Shown here one piece after another: positions 26,963 to 35,980 of a stretch of DNA of 64,000 nucleotides. Numbering within the stretch: position 1 is the first letter of the stretch; the number at the start of each line of letters is the position of its first letter. The translations under genes were made by a program, and so were the position numbers. Below the pieces are notes generated by a model that saw only the letters and a program-made list of their open reading frames with translations, ran no database searches and was not told where the DNA came from. Location of the stretch: NCBI GenBank assembly GCA_003245715.1, contig QKCJ01000049.1, positions 147,464 through 211,463 on the forward strand. The letters run 5' to 3'. The stretch comes from a bacterium. Its GTDB lineage: Bacteria > Planctomycetota > SZUA-567.

Positions 26963-28972
26963 TTGCCTTTGTTTGAGCTTAAAATATTTTTGAAAAAGAG
27001 ATGGGTTCGCCTGCTGCTGCTTGTGACCTGTCTTTTTCTCCTCTATGTCTTTGTCATGTGGGGCATGGGGAATCTGGTTGATAAAAGCCGACTTCGTCAG
27101 AATATGATTGACTGGGTTGTGGCCAGATTGAATTACACTTCAGAGGTTAACTGTGGTGATGTTGATCTGGCGGTGCGGATGAATACCAGAACCGATCTTT
27201 ATCTGCATGATTTTGAACTTGACACCCCTAATCCGCGTTTCGCTTTGCCATGGTTGTATGTCGGAACCTTCCGGGCAAGCACTCCTTTGCACACACTGGT
27301 TGGCGAGTTTGATGCCAGGCCGGTTATTCAGGTTCGCGATGCGATCTTCCGTCTCAACTGGAACGATAAGGGCGTCTTTAATCTTTCAGGGCTTGGTTTG
27401 CATGATAAGGACTGGGACTTGCCGTTTCTCAAGCATATGGACGTTAAAGGTTTTGAAGTGCCGCTGATGATGTGTCGTGTTCTGGTTGACAAGCCGGAGT
27501 TTTCTTCTGCGACAAAAATAAATGGCCTTTTGCGCGTTGCTGGAAATTCTTTGGCGCTGAGCGCATCTGGTCTGACTTCTTATGATCTCAGTAGTGAAGG
27601 GGCGAGGCGTCGGTTTTTGTCGGAATTTAAAATCAGTAAGTGCAATTTCACCATTCCTGATTTCAGCTTCAAGACTTTTTCCGGGAGCATTGAAAACTTT
27701 CCGCTGGTATCCTTAAATTCGTTTTTATCATCATTGCCGCAGATTCCTTCAGGCGCGTTGATTTCCGGCGATATCATTTGTGATGAAAACAAATGGGGCT
27801 TTTCCGGCAAACTGGCTGAAGGGAATATCGGCGATTTCAGGGATGGGGATGTAATAAGGGCGTCTGTAAATACTGCGCTTAAGGGGGGGGCGACTGTCGG
27901 GTTAGAGATGAACAGTCCTGATAGCAGTCGCGTTTTTGCATTGAGTGCTGTCAGAAAAGATGATTCATGGGGTAGCCTTATGCTTCATTTCAAGCAGGTG
28001 AATGTCAGCGCTGCGCTGAATCCCTCTGCGCTTGAATGGTTTTCGTTTGTTGTGCGGGATTTCTGTTCGGCCAGAGTAACTGCAGAGCAGGCAGTGTATG
28101 AAGGGTTTGAGGTACAGCGACCGGTCTTTGATATTGTCTGCCGGAAAAAAAACGCGGCGGATCTTTCAATGTCAGGATATCTTGGCGGTGGACAGGTCAG
28201 CCTGGTTGCGAAAAAACTGTCACTTGAAAAATCATCAATGCCTGAGAGTATCCTGGGCGTTCTGAGTATAAAAAACGCCAGTGATACCATGCCGCATTTG
28301 ATCCGTTATATTCCTGAGCTGTATCGTTGTAATCTTGTCTCCGGTACCGGTGAGGTGGCTGTATCTTATGACAAAGTACTCTCTGATAAGCGGGGCAATG
28401 TGTTTTTCAGCCTGCGCCTGAGTCTTAATGATGTGCGTATTTCAGGGATAACCGGCGGCCTGCTGGTGCGCACGCTTGCGGGAATTGAAGATTCTATGAT
28501 CGAACTTGAGAACCTTTCCCGGAGGGCCAGTGTCTCGATACGCGAGTCAGTTTTAAAATCATCAAAGGTAATTTCCGAGATAAAATTCAAATCACTGAAA
28601 ATCAGTTATGAGATTGCGCCTGGTGGCGGCGGGCGTCTGCGCGGGGTGGTTGCCAGCAGCCCTGATATCGGTGAGGTTGAGGCTGTCGGAGAGCAGCTTG
28701 AAGACGGCGGTTTCCGCCTGCGGCTCTTCCTTAAAAAAGTACCGGCGAGTCTGATTGAGGGTAAGGCTTTTATCGGTTCGCGCATGAAGAAAATTCTACG
28801 GACGCTTTCAGATAGCAAGGGACTTGAATATATCTGCTTTTATAATGAGACTGGCGGGGTGGTTAATCCGTTGTTTATACAGGATGCCTTCAGAATCTGG
28901 AGTGAAGGCGTGGGGGATTCTGGCGGTGGTAACAGTGATGAAAACACAGCTCCCAAAGGTGGTGATAAATGA
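26963..28972 (+). CDS. AsmA/DUF748-like membrane-anchored protein
   Basis: One N-terminal membrane segment (15-35) is followed by ~600 extracytoplasmic residues of beta-rich repeats in the style of AsmA/YdbH/TamB relatives, which are implicated in lipid transport to the outer membrane. No exact family is recognised. The start is a TTG at 26963 with GGAG seven bases upstream. It overlaps the next gene, nfo, by four bases (ATGA). Confidence 0.68.
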   Translation: MPLFELKIFLKKRWVRLLLLVTCLFLLYVFVMWGMGNLVDKSRLRQNMIDWVVARLNYTSEVNCGDVDLAVRMNTRTDLYLHDFELDTPNPRFALPWLYVGTFRASTPLHTLVGEFDARPVIQVRDAIFRLNWNDKGVFNLSGLGLHDKDWDLPFLKHMDVKGFEVPLMMCRVLVDKPEFSSATKINGLLRVAGNSLALSASGLTSYDLSSEGARRRFLSEFKISKCNFTIPDFSFKTFSGSIENFPLVSLNSFLSSLPQIPSGALISGDIICDENKWGFSGKLAEGNIGDFRDGDVIRASVNTALKGGATVGLEMNSPDSSRVFALSAVRKDDSWGSLMLHFKQVNVSAALNPSALEWFSFVVRDFCSARVTAEQAVYEGFEVQRPVFDIVCRKKNAADLSMSGYLGGGQVSLVAKKLSLEKSSMPESILGVLSIKNASDTMPHLIRYIPELYRCNLVSGTGEVAVSYDKVLSDKRGNVFFSLRLSLNDVRISGITGGLLVRTLAGIEDSMIELENLSRRASVSIRESVLKSSKVISEIKFKSLKISYEIAPGGGGRLRGVVASSPDIGEVEAVGEQLEDGGFRLRLFLKKVPASLIEGKAFIGSRMKKILRTLSDSKGLEYICFYNETGGVVNPLFIQDAFRIWSEGVGDSGGGNSDENTAPKGGDK

Positions 28973-29817
28973 GGTTTGGACTTCATGTTTCTGTTGCCGG
29001 GGGAATTGATAAGGCGCCCCAGCGTGCGGCATATCTGGGATGCGACTGTTTTCAGGTCTTTGTCAGTAATCCACGCTCTTGGAAATTTCCTGAATTTACT
29101 GCTGAGCAAATTCAGTCTTTTATTTCAGCCAGAAACGAGCTGGCGCTAGGCCCGGTTACTGTCCATGCGACTTATCTGCCTAATCTGGCAAGCCCTGATA
29201 CTGCTCTTTATGAGAAATCGGTTTCGCATATCAAAGCGCAGTATCTGGCCGGACGCGACATTCAGGCGGATTATTTTGTTCTCCATCCCGGCAGCAGCAC
29301 AAATACGCCCAAAGAGGATGGCATAAAAAGAATTGCCTCGGCTTTAACAACGATCACCGGCGAGGTTGAGGGTGGGCCGCAGTTTCTGCTTGAGAATACC
29401 GCTGGCGGCGGCTCAAGTATCGGCACACTTTCAGAAGAACTTGGCGAGATATACCGCCAGAGCGGACTTGACGACACGCTGATCGGGGTTTGCGTTGATA
29501 CCTGCCATGCGTGGGCTGCCGGTTATGATATCTCTGGCCGGGGGGCGTTCAAGCGTCTGATAACGGCGTATGAAAATGAGCTTTACAAAGGCTGTGTCAA
29601 GCTTATTCACTGCAATGACTGTCTCTTTGGCTGTGGTGAAGGCCGCGACCGACACGCACATGTGGGGCTTGGCTGTATTGGTATTGAGGGCATGAAAAAT
29701 ATTCTGCGGGCTGGCGGGGTAAAGGATATCGCCGTTGTCCTTGAGACACCGATTGACGAGAATCGTGATGATCTGGCTAATCTGGAAGCTGCACGCAAAT
29801 ATGCCGGAGTACTCTGA
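28969..29817 (+). CDS. nfo: Deoxyribonuclease IV (AP endonuclease)
   Basis: A metal-dependent TIM-barrel enzyme that nicks DNA 5' of abasic sites. Metal-ligand segments are visible in order: GLHVSVAGG, VHATYLPNL, VLHPGSS, LLENTAGGG, CVDTCHAWAAGYD, LIHCNDC, HAHVGLGCIG and VVLETP. 282 residues is normal. It may share base-excision repair with the uracil-DNA glycosylase gene at 2.7 kb. It is coupled to the preceding membrane-protein gene by a four-base overlap. Confidence 0.95.
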   Translation: MRFGLHVSVAGGIDKAPQRAAYLGCDCFQVFVSNPRSWKFPEFTAEQIQSFISARNELALGPVTVHATYLPNLASPDTALYEKSVSHIKAQYLAGRDIQADYFVLHPGSSTNTPKEDGIKRIASALTTITGEVEGGPQFLLENTAGGGSSIGTLSEELGEIYRQSGLDDTLIGVCVDTCHAWAAGYDISGRGAFKRLITAYENELYKGCVKLIHCNDCLFGCGEGRDRHAHVGLGCIGIEGMKNILRAGGVKDIAVVLETPIDENRDDLANLEAARKYAGVL

Positions 29818-29863
29818 ATTTTTTTTGTTTAGTGATTATTGCAAGAGGTGGCCGTAAAAATTC

Positions 29864-30325
29864 TCAGCCGTTTTTATCTTTATAACGGGAGATATTCGGG
29901 ATTTTTGAAGCCTTGCCGTAAGCATTGAGCATTGCCTTTCCGGTCTGAATCTTATGGACTCTGTCGCGGCCCTGTTGGGTTGCTCTTTCAGCCAGTTCCC
30001 TACTTTCATCTTCAAGGTTGACTATTTGGCCGAGAATGTCCTGCAACTGCCTGATTATCGGGTCGACCTTGGCGCGGTCATCGGCTGACCATCTGTCGAG
30101 TTCTTTTTCACGTTGGGCTTTGAAAGGGGCAGCCAGACGCTCAAGCTGCTCAATTTTATTGATCCGTTGCTGTTTTTCATTTACCAGCAGTAAAAGATCC
30201 CCGGAATTTTTTGCTTCCAGGATATCTTTCTGTGACTGGCAAAGACAGAGAACTTCACGATAAAGCGCCAGCTCCTGTCTCAGAAGCCGTTCCAGTTGGC
30301 TTGGCGTGTCATAATTCGCTGACAT
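29864..30325 (-). CDS. FlgN-like flagellar chaperone or coiled-coil protein
   Basis: A 153-residue all-helical protein. Its N-terminal half (LLRQELALYREVLCLCQSQKDILEAKNSGDLLLLV shape, Glu/Gln/Lys heptads) resembles FlgN/FlgK chaperones, which keep hook-associated proteins soluble before export. The match is to shape and composition more than to strict motifs. The only other flagellar gene in the window is flgE at 36.3 kb. It stands alone, convergent to nfo. Confidence 0.55.
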   Translation of the reverse strand: MSANYDTPSQLERLLRQELALYREVLCLCQSQKDILEAKNSGDLLLLVNEKQQRINKIEQLERLAAPFKAQREKELDRWSADDRAKVDPIIRQLQDILGQIVNLEDESRELAERATQQGRDRVHKIQTGKAMLNAYGKASKIPNISRYKDKNG

Positions 30326-30510
30326 CTTTAAAACATCCCCCTACCTGAGCCAGGTTGGCTAAACGTTACAGCAGCTTAGTAAAAGGAAACCGCCACAGGT
30401 AACAAACTAGCATTCATTTTTAATCGTATATATTTGCTCTGCCTTTAGCAAGTATTAACCCGGGGATAATTTATTCCCGCTAATATTATTATAACACGTT
30501 TTTCTGATTT

Positions 30511-31503
30511 CTACAAGCACAGTGTCAAGAGTGCGCCGCCGAGTTTCTCAATGAGCTGTTTTTGCACAAGCTCAATACCCTCTGTCCGGTGGCAGCTTAT
30601 AGGTAAAACTTTATTTTCAGCGAGATAGCTGCTTATTAGTGGGAATTTCTCAAGTGAAGGGGTTAAGTTGTCCGGCTCTTCTGCTTTGTTGATTACAGCG
30701 ATAACCTCTTTGCCTGCGAGCAGGGCAAGCGCGAGCTGGTCTTCTTCAGAGAGTGGGCGGGACTGGTCGAAGAGATGGATAATTACCTCCGCGTCTTTTA
30801 TCAGTTCCTGCGAGCGTTCAATGGCAGTACTTTCAATAGCTCCGGTATTGCCGCGAAAACCGGCGGTATCACAGAGCTGGCAGTAAAATCCGCCGATATC
30901 TGCATGATGCACAACATGGTCAAGGGTTGTGCCGGCTACCTCGCTGACCAATGCCCGCTGTTGGTCGCAGAGCAGGTTCATTAATGAACTTTTACCGCAG
31001 TTGGGCGCACCGATAAGGGCTATTTTACGCATTTTAAGAGCATTTGCGATGCGCATATAATCAGGTGCGGGATTATTGAATTCGCTGAGGATTACTGCCA
31101 CTTGCGCCTCGGTCTGACATAAGGGTAATATTTCGCTTAAACCTGAATCTGAAAAATTGGCTTCTTTTGTTGGCGTATCCGGGCTAACCCCTGATTTTTC
31201 AACAAACCCCATCTCCCTGAAAAATGCAAGAAGAGCGAGCGTGTTTGCCGTACCGCCGTGGCCGGTCAGGATTCGTGTCGCATTATCCGGTGCGCTGAGC
31301 AGAACCTCGTCAAGTTTATGCCCGTTGCGGTCTTTGAGCCAGCCGTAAACCAGGTCGCCGGCGCGGAGTTCATTTTTACCGACAAGTTCATCTATTCTTG
31401 AGAGTTCGCGGGTGCTGCCTGCAAATGATATGATTGAAACCCCACCCCTTCCCGGGTTGGTGCAGAGCTGCATACTTGCGGTCTGTGCGGAGTCTTCAGT
31501 CAA
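30511..31503 (-). CDS. Shortened MnmE-like GTPase
   Basis: MnmE with MnmG modifies the wobble uridine of some tRNAs. This 330-residue protein has an MnmE-type folate-binding N domain (PGRGGVSIISFAG, 17-29; GHGG, 81-84) and a G domain at ~158-330: P-loop GAPNCGKS (165-172), GTT, DTAGFRG (212-218) and NKAE (272-275; usual NKxD). The long helical domain is almost absent, and the C-terminal CIGK motif needed for tRNA modification is missing. Full MnmE has ~450 residues. Hence it is a paralogue or derived form rather than a normal MnmE. No frameshift is seen. Confidence 0.75.
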   Translation of the reverse strand: MTEDSAQTASMQLCTNPGRGGVSIISFAGSTRELSRIDELVGKNELRAGDLVYGWLKDRNGHKLDEVLLSAPDNATRILTGHGGTANTLALLAFFREMGFVEKSGVSPDTPTKEANFSDSGLSEILPLCQTEAQVAVILSEFNNPAPDYMRIANALKMRKIALIGAPNCGKSSLMNLLCDQQRALVSEVAGTTLDHVVHHADIGGFYCQLCDTAGFRGNTGAIESTAIERSQELIKDAEVIIHLFDQSRPLSEEDQLALALLAGKEVIAVINKAEEPDNLTPSLEKFPLISSYLAENKVLPISCHRTEGIELVQKQLIEKLGGALLTLCL

Positions 31504-31655
31504 TTATTTATTCCTCTCTGGAGTATTAAAAACAATTTTATGTTTTCAGCGGGATTTGTAAAGGGTAGTACTCTCATCTTGAGAAGATGGTAATTCTGCA
31601 GGGTGCGGAACGTGGGGGCGGCAGGTAGTGCAGGGTTGGTAATGATGATATAAAA

Positions 31656-31690
31656 ACAGAAAGCGCAACTCAGCTGGTTGCGCTTTCTGT
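31656..31690 (-). terminator. Strong terminator after the GH130 gene
   Basis: A perfect 14-bp stem (31656-31669 with 31677-31690) around a 7-base loop; on the minus strand it is followed by TTTTTATA. It lies 24 bases after the stop at 31714. The open frame running through here (31500-31742) is not a gene. Confidence 0.85.
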
Positions 31691-31713
31691 GCATAGTCAG
31701 AAGTTGATACTGT

Positions 31714-32703
31714 TTATTCAAGACAGCTCTTGACAAGGTCATCGACTGAGGCCGTTGCCAGACACTCTACCGTATCAGCCGCGCCGTAATAGATCTTGAC
31801 CTCGCCGTCATCTTCAAGGATCATGCCACCCGGGAAGATCACACTACCGCGGAAACCTTCCTCCTCATATTTTTCGACAGGTGAGATAAGAGGCTTTTTG
31901 CTTACACCAAGCACCTTGCTCGGGTCTTCAAGATCAAGCAGCATCAGGCCGCCATAATAGATCTTGCCCCAGGATGCTTCCCAGCCAAAGAGTGAAGCTT
32001 CTTCCTGCTTCCAGACAGCGTGGAAGGTTGTCAGCCAGCCTTTTTCGGTCTTTACCGGAGGAGCGGCAGGGCCAAGCTTGGAATTGCAGAAGGGTACTTC
32101 GTCCCAGTTGAGAATACATTCAAAGTCACCCCAGTAACGCATATCGGGAGATCGGCCAAGCCAGACATCAAAATTCTCCTTGCCGCCGTGACTGTATACC
32201 GGGAACGGCCTTTCAAGACGTATATAATTACCGCCGATTTTTTCAGGGAACAGTACCATATTGCGGTTGTCGGGGGCGGTTATGCTCAGTACTTCAAAAT
32301 TTTTGAAATCATCAGTAACCGCGATGCCGCCGCGTACACCCTGCCGGGTATCTATCGCAAAACACATGTAGCAGCGTCCGTCAATAACTGTCAGACGAGG
32401 GTCATAAGCGCGACTGATATCCTTGCCCTGCATGGAAAAACACGGCTCAGGCTGCACTTGCCAGTCGATACCGTTGTCGCTGAAGGCAAGGCCGATGTTT
32501 GTGCCTGTTTCCGTGGTATTGCCATTGTCGTACATTCCCTTGTAAAAACCAAAATCATTGCGGAAAACCATTACATACTTGCCGTTGAACTTGGTGATGC
32601 CGGCATTGAAAACCAGACTGCTTTCGTATGGTGCATCCGCTGCGGCGAGTACAGGGTTTTGGGAACAGCGCTTGATAAGGCCAGATTCTTCAAAAATGCT
32701 CAT
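31714..32703 (-). CDS. GH130 family glycoside phosphorylase
   Basis: GH130 enzymes phosphorolyse beta-mannosides (mannosyl-glucose, mannobiose, mannan oligosaccharides). The 329-residue five-bladed propeller shows VMVFRNDFG, SDNGIDWQ, the catalytic-acid region RAYDPRL, GIAVTDDFKNFE, NMVLFPEKIGG, ERPFPVYS and the C-terminal GMILEDDGEVKIYYGAAD. Exact substrate is open. It is divergent from a LacI-family regulator, which probably controls it. It has its own strong terminator. Confidence 0.87.
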   Translation of the reverse strand: MSIFEESGLIKRCSQNPVLAAADAPYESSLVFNAGITKFNGKYVMVFRNDFGFYKGMYDNGNTTETGTNIGLAFSDNGIDWQVQPEPCFSMQGKDISRAYDPRLTVIDGRCYMCFAIDTRQGVRGGIAVTDDFKNFEVLSITAPDNRNMVLFPEKIGGNYIRLERPFPVYSHGGKENFDVWLGRSPDMRYWGDFECILNWDEVPFCNSKLGPAAPPVKTEKGWLTTFHAVWKQEEASLFGWEASWGKIYYGGLMLLDLEDPSKVLGVSKKPLISPVEKYEEEGFRGSVIFPGGMILEDDGEVKIYYGAADTVECLATASVDDLVKSCLE

Positions 32704-32868
32704 TGTGTAATCCTTGCTTTATTGGTAGAGAAACCGTTACTCTTTAATAGTAAACCATTAATTTTATTGTGCAAGTTATATCTCGTAATTTTTTTATTAT
32801 TTTATTATGGCTTATTATCTTGGCGTCGTGGTAGGGGCTGTCTGATATAATTGATTTGAATAAAAGGC

Positions 32869-32874
32869 TATAAT
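32869..32874 (+). promoter_or_regulatory. -10 element before the lacI-type gene
   Basis: A perfect TATAAT directly precedes the in-frame ATG at 32875, so transcription would start near 32881, downstream of that ATG. This supports the GTG at 32923 as the real start. No good -35 at 17 bases is seen. Confidence 0.45.
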
Positions 32875-32922
32875 ATGTTAGAATTTACGCATTATATTAC
32901 TTTAAACCGGAGAACAGTCTAC

Positions 32923-33885
32923 GTGTCAGCTGATATTAACCAGATAGCCAGGGCCTGTAATGTTTCCAAAGCAACGGTTTCGAGGGTTTTTACCCAGAAG
33001 CCGGGAGTCAGTGATAAGGTCCGCGAAAAAATACTCGATATGGCCAGAAAAATGAATTATTCCCCCAAGCAGGTCATTGCCAGAGATACGGTTGCGGTGG
33101 TGGTGGCTGGCCTGGATGTTTTTTACAATCCCGGTCGTTTTCAGGGGTTGCTTATTTCCGCGGTCATGGCGCAGTTTGCCAAAGCCGGGTACGACCTGAA
33201 GATAACCACAATTGACGATATCGAGCTGCTGGTTCCGAGTTATATTAAAGCGGCGATGGTATTTGTTGGCGATGCAATTGTTGATGAGGTTTGTGCGCGG
33301 CTTGAGAAGATCAATATACCGGTCGTTTTAAATAACATGATCTCGGCAGGGGCGTATTCTGTCTCTGATGACGCTGCTGAGGGCGCGCGCAAGGCTGTTA
33401 ACTGTTTGTACCAAAACGGCCACAGGCGGATTGCCCTGGTTCTGGATACCCCCACAAGCTGGGCCAGCCGGCAGCGCATTGAGGGATACCGTCAGGCCCT
33501 TGCAGAAAATTCCCTGCCGTATGATGATTACCTTGTCAATTACAATAAGGATAACGGTCTGGTTGAGACTCTGGCCTGTGTGACCAGGACTGATGCGACG
33601 GCTGTGTATATCGCTGGTGAGGGGATTATTGAGGAAGCTGTTTATATGCTTAATCTTCTCAAGGTCAGGGTTCCTGAAGATCTTTCTGTTGTTTCCTGCG
33701 AGCGCAGTCCGAGTTCACGCTGGTTTACACCCCCGCATACGACAATTTCGCAAAACCTTGAAGAGATTGCCGTTAAATCAGGCGAGCTTATCACGGCAAT
33801 AATTAACGGCGAGAATCCTTCAAAAACGCTGGTAAAGGTCAGTCCTGCGCTAATTGAAAGAGATTCTGTACGGTCGTTGAAATAA
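32923..33885 (+). CDS. LacI-family transcriptional regulator
   Basis: Residues 3-50 are a LacI-type DNA-binding domain (DINQIARACNVSKATVSRVFTQKPGVSDKVRE) with a hinge region (MARKMNYSP), followed by a periplasmic-binding-protein-like effector domain (NNMISAGAYSVSDD, GHRRIALVLD). The GTG at 32923 has GGAG about ten bases upstream; the ATG at 32875 overlaps the -10 box. It is divergent from the GH130 gene and probably senses a mannoside or related sugar. 320 residues. Confidence 0.88.
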   Translation: MSADINQIARACNVSKATVSRVFTQKPGVSDKVREKILDMARKMNYSPKQVIARDTVAVVVAGLDVFYNPGRFQGLLISAVMAQFAKAGYDLKITTIDDIELLVPSYIKAAMVFVGDAIVDEVCARLEKINIPVVLNNMISAGAYSVSDDAAEGARKAVNCLYQNGHRRIALVLDTPTSWASRQRIEGYRQALAENSLPYDDYLVNYNKDNGLVETLACVTRTDATAVYIAGEGIIEEAVYMLNLLKVRVPEDLSVVSCERSPSSRWFTPPHTTISQNLEEIAVKSGELITAIINGENPSKTLVKVSPALIERDSVRSLK

Positions 33886-33927
33886 GAATCCCTGCGGATG
33901 ACAAAACATCAGGTTTATCAATATAAA

Positions 33928-33958
33928 AAGCCGGAGGGATTCTCCGGCTTGTTTTTTT
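33928..33958 (+). terminator. Terminator after the lacI-type gene
   Basis: A 9-bp stem AAGCCGGAG with its complement, a 5-base loop, then G and seven T. Confidence 0.85.
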
Positions 33959-33975
33959 GATTCAAATCTTCATGT

Positions 33976-34455
33976 TCAGGCAGCGATGAATTTTCGTGTG
34001 ATTTTTTCAAGGGCTCTGGTCAGGCGGCCGATTTCGTTCTCGCTGTCGATGAGGGCCTGGGTGAGCATGAAGTGGTCGTTACGTGACTGGTGGAGCTGGT
34101 CGAGCAGATCCTGTTGTTCGTAGCTGATCTGGCAGCTGCTGCCGCTTACCTGTTCATTCTGCAGATCAAGCTGCTGTTTGAGTTTGCCATTTTCAGCAAT
34201 AGCCTCAAGTGCTTTCTGCTCCATGCGGCGCAGGTCATTCTCAAGCATTGCTACCGTCGCGCGTGAGAGCTTTAATTCTTTCTCAAGCATGATAACCTTG
34301 TCTTCCCCGGTATTTATTTCTTCCTTCAGGGGAGCGATGGTGCCGGTATTGACCGGGCGGCTCTCGCGGAGTGACTCGATACTGTCAATCAGGTTACGCT
34401 TCTTCTGTTGAAGCTCAGAATTTTGTTCAAGGTTCTTACCAGACTTTTCCGGCAT
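33976..34455 (-). CDS. Hypothetical coiled-coil protein
   Basis: A 159-residue, almost wholly helical protein with heptad patterns (LEKELKLSRATVAMLENDL, IAENGKLKQQLDLQNEQ). No domain, signal peptide or membrane segment is recognised. The ATG at 34455 has GGAG six bases upstream; the GTG at 34467 overlaps that site. It is convergent to the lacI-type gene. A structural or division-related role is possible but not supported. Confidence 0.65.
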   Translation of the reverse strand: MPEKSGKNLEQNSELQQKKRNLIDSIESLRESRPVNTGTIAPLKEEINTGEDKVIMLEKELKLSRATVAMLENDLRRMEQKALEAIAENGKLKQQLDLQNEQVSGSSCQISYEQQDLLDQLHQSRNDHFMLTQALIDSENEIGRLTRALEKITRKFIAA

Positions 34456-34664
34456 GATTTTCTCCACTTCTTATAAAACTATATTATTTGAAATATGTTA
34501 ATTATAAGTTCTCTATCGGCCGTCTGCAGTCATATCCTTTAGCTGTATAACCGGCAATTCGGAAGAAGTGGATAGTATTTGAGTATCAGGCGGGTGCATC
34601 TTGTATTTGCACCGTTAATTACCGTGTATTTAGTATTTGATTTTTCGGTTTGCGTTGACTTGTT

Positions 34665-35447
34665 TTAAATGACAATCATTGGTGAAGGGGTGTGGCGAGG
34701 GGCAATGTGAAGGATGAAATCTTTTTTCCCGCTGTTTTTTATTACCTCTGACGATTTTGCGTAAGCAATTTCCGGCAGGTTGTTCTGCTCGCTCAGATGT
34801 GAGAGGATTGCTGCTTTAAGTTTTCCCTGCAGTCCGCACTCAATAAGGCTGGCTGCTTCGGTGTTTGAAATATGACCATTATCCGAGAGAATACGCTTCT
34901 TCAGGTTTGGCGGATAGTGACCGTCAACCAGCATCTGGTGGTCGTAATTGCTCTCAAGCACAACTGCATCAAGCGTGGGCATTAATTCGCAGAGTTCCTT
35001 AAAGGGATGACCAAGGTCGGTCAGCAGACCGCAGCGTTTGCCGTTTCTTTCAAGTATCAGTGCGACCGGTTCACGGCAATCATGCGGAGTACGAATGGTG
35101 TGGATGTGAAAACCGCCGATTGCCAGCACCATTCCCGGGCGGAAGATCCGCGGACTGACCGAACGCCCGATTTTTTGTTTGCAGCCGCAGAAAGAGCCTT
35201 CGGTCATGAAAAGAGGTATGCCGTGGCGTCTGGCGATGACACCGGCTGATTGTGAATGGTCACTGTGGCTGTGGGTGAGGATCAGTCCGTCAACACGGTC
35301 AATATGGCCGCCCATAAGTTCTATTGCTCTGATTAGAGCCGCTCCGCTGATACCCGCGTCAATAATCAGTGCGCCGTCTTCTGACTGGGCATAGATAGCA
35401 TTTCCGGATGACCCGCTGGCAAGTGTGCATACTGAAAATGAAGACAT
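34665..35447 (-). CDS. MBL-fold hydrolase, WalJ/YycJ-like
   Basis: A metallo-beta-lactamase-fold protein with the metal motif THSHSDHSQS, the first-strand segment SVCTLASGSSGNA, ALIIDAG and TDLGHP. It matches the YycJ/WalJ group, probably a DNA exonuclease in mismatch repair in bacteria that use it. The ATG at 35447 overlaps the TAA of the preceding DUF4416 gene by one base (TAATG), better than the GTG at 35456. 260 residues. Confidence 0.87.
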   Translation of the reverse strand: MSSFSVCTLASGSSGNAIYAQSEDGALIIDAGISGAALIRAIELMGGHIDRVDGLILTHSHSDHSQSAGVIARRHGIPLFMTEGSFCGCKQKIGRSVSPRIFRPGMVLAIGGFHIHTIRTPHDCREPVALILERNGKRCGLLTDLGHPFKELCELMPTLDAVVLESNYDHQMLVDGHYPPNLKKRILSDNGHISNTEAASLIECGLQGKLKAAILSHLSEQNNLPEIAYAKSSEVIKNSGKKDFILHIAPRHTPSPMIVI

Positions 35448-35980
35448 TAATACCACATCCTCATCATATCCGCTCTCTCCTGATAAAAGAACTCATGGTA
35501 ACGCGTATCGGCAAAATCCGGGAAGGTCCACTCCAACGCTTGGAATTTCCCCTTACGGTACAGAAGGGTTATTTCGGCAAAAACACCGTTGCCGATATAA
35601 ATCCGGTGCGCAAAATTCTTGCAGCTGGCAAGGACAAGTTTTTCCGGTGCCAGATAACCGGGATCAATATTGACCGGGCGTGTCAACCCGCCGCCGATTT
35701 CTTCAGCAATATTCTTTTCAAGCATATTACTCTGCAGTTTGCGGATAGCCAACTCTTCACGGTCAAAATCTCCATAAAAAGAGAAAAACTTCCTTATTAT
35801 GGAGCTTCCTGTTTCATTTTTGTAATATTGGGAGTTGTCAAAAGAAAATTCACTGCTCTGGTTTCTGATAGTTCCCCAGACAGTGGATAATTTGTTTTCA
35901 ACTATTATGAGAGCATCTTTATCAGAAGCGAGTACACCGGTGAAAAATATCACCGGCCCCGGTTCTTTTGATTCAGCCAT
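35447..35980 (-). CDS. DUF4416 family protein
   Basis: The 177 residues match the DUF4416 pattern: a central YYKNETG, then LTRPVNIDPGYLAPEKLVLAS, AHRIYIGNGVFAEITLLYRKGKFQ and LEWTFPDFAD. The family is found mainly in anaerobes and deep-branching bacteria; its function is unknown. It is translationally coupled to the WalJ-like gene. Confidence 0.85.
   Translation of the reverse strand: MAESKEPGPVIFFTGVLASDKDALIIVENKLSTVWGTIRNQSSEFSFDNSQYYKNETGSSIIRKFFSFYGDFDREELAIRKLQSNMLEKNIAEEIGGGLTRPVNIDPGYLAPEKLVLASCKNFAHRIYIGNGVFAEITLLYRKGKFQALEWTFPDFADTRYHEFFYQERADMMRMWY

Noticed and set aside
31500..31742. Minus-strand open frame of 80 codons
   Set aside because: It runs through the strong GH130 terminator, has no ribosome-binding site and a composition unlike a protein.
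32723..32761. LacI-type operator between the GH130 and lacI-type genes
   Set aside because: Several overlapping short AT-rich inverted repeats (TTACT/AGTAA, TTAAT/ATTAA) exist, but none has the usual central CG and symmetry of LacI sites.
32020..32850. 276-codon plus-strand frame antisense to GH130
   Set aside because: No family motif or ribosome-binding site, and it overlaps a well-conserved enzyme on the other strand.
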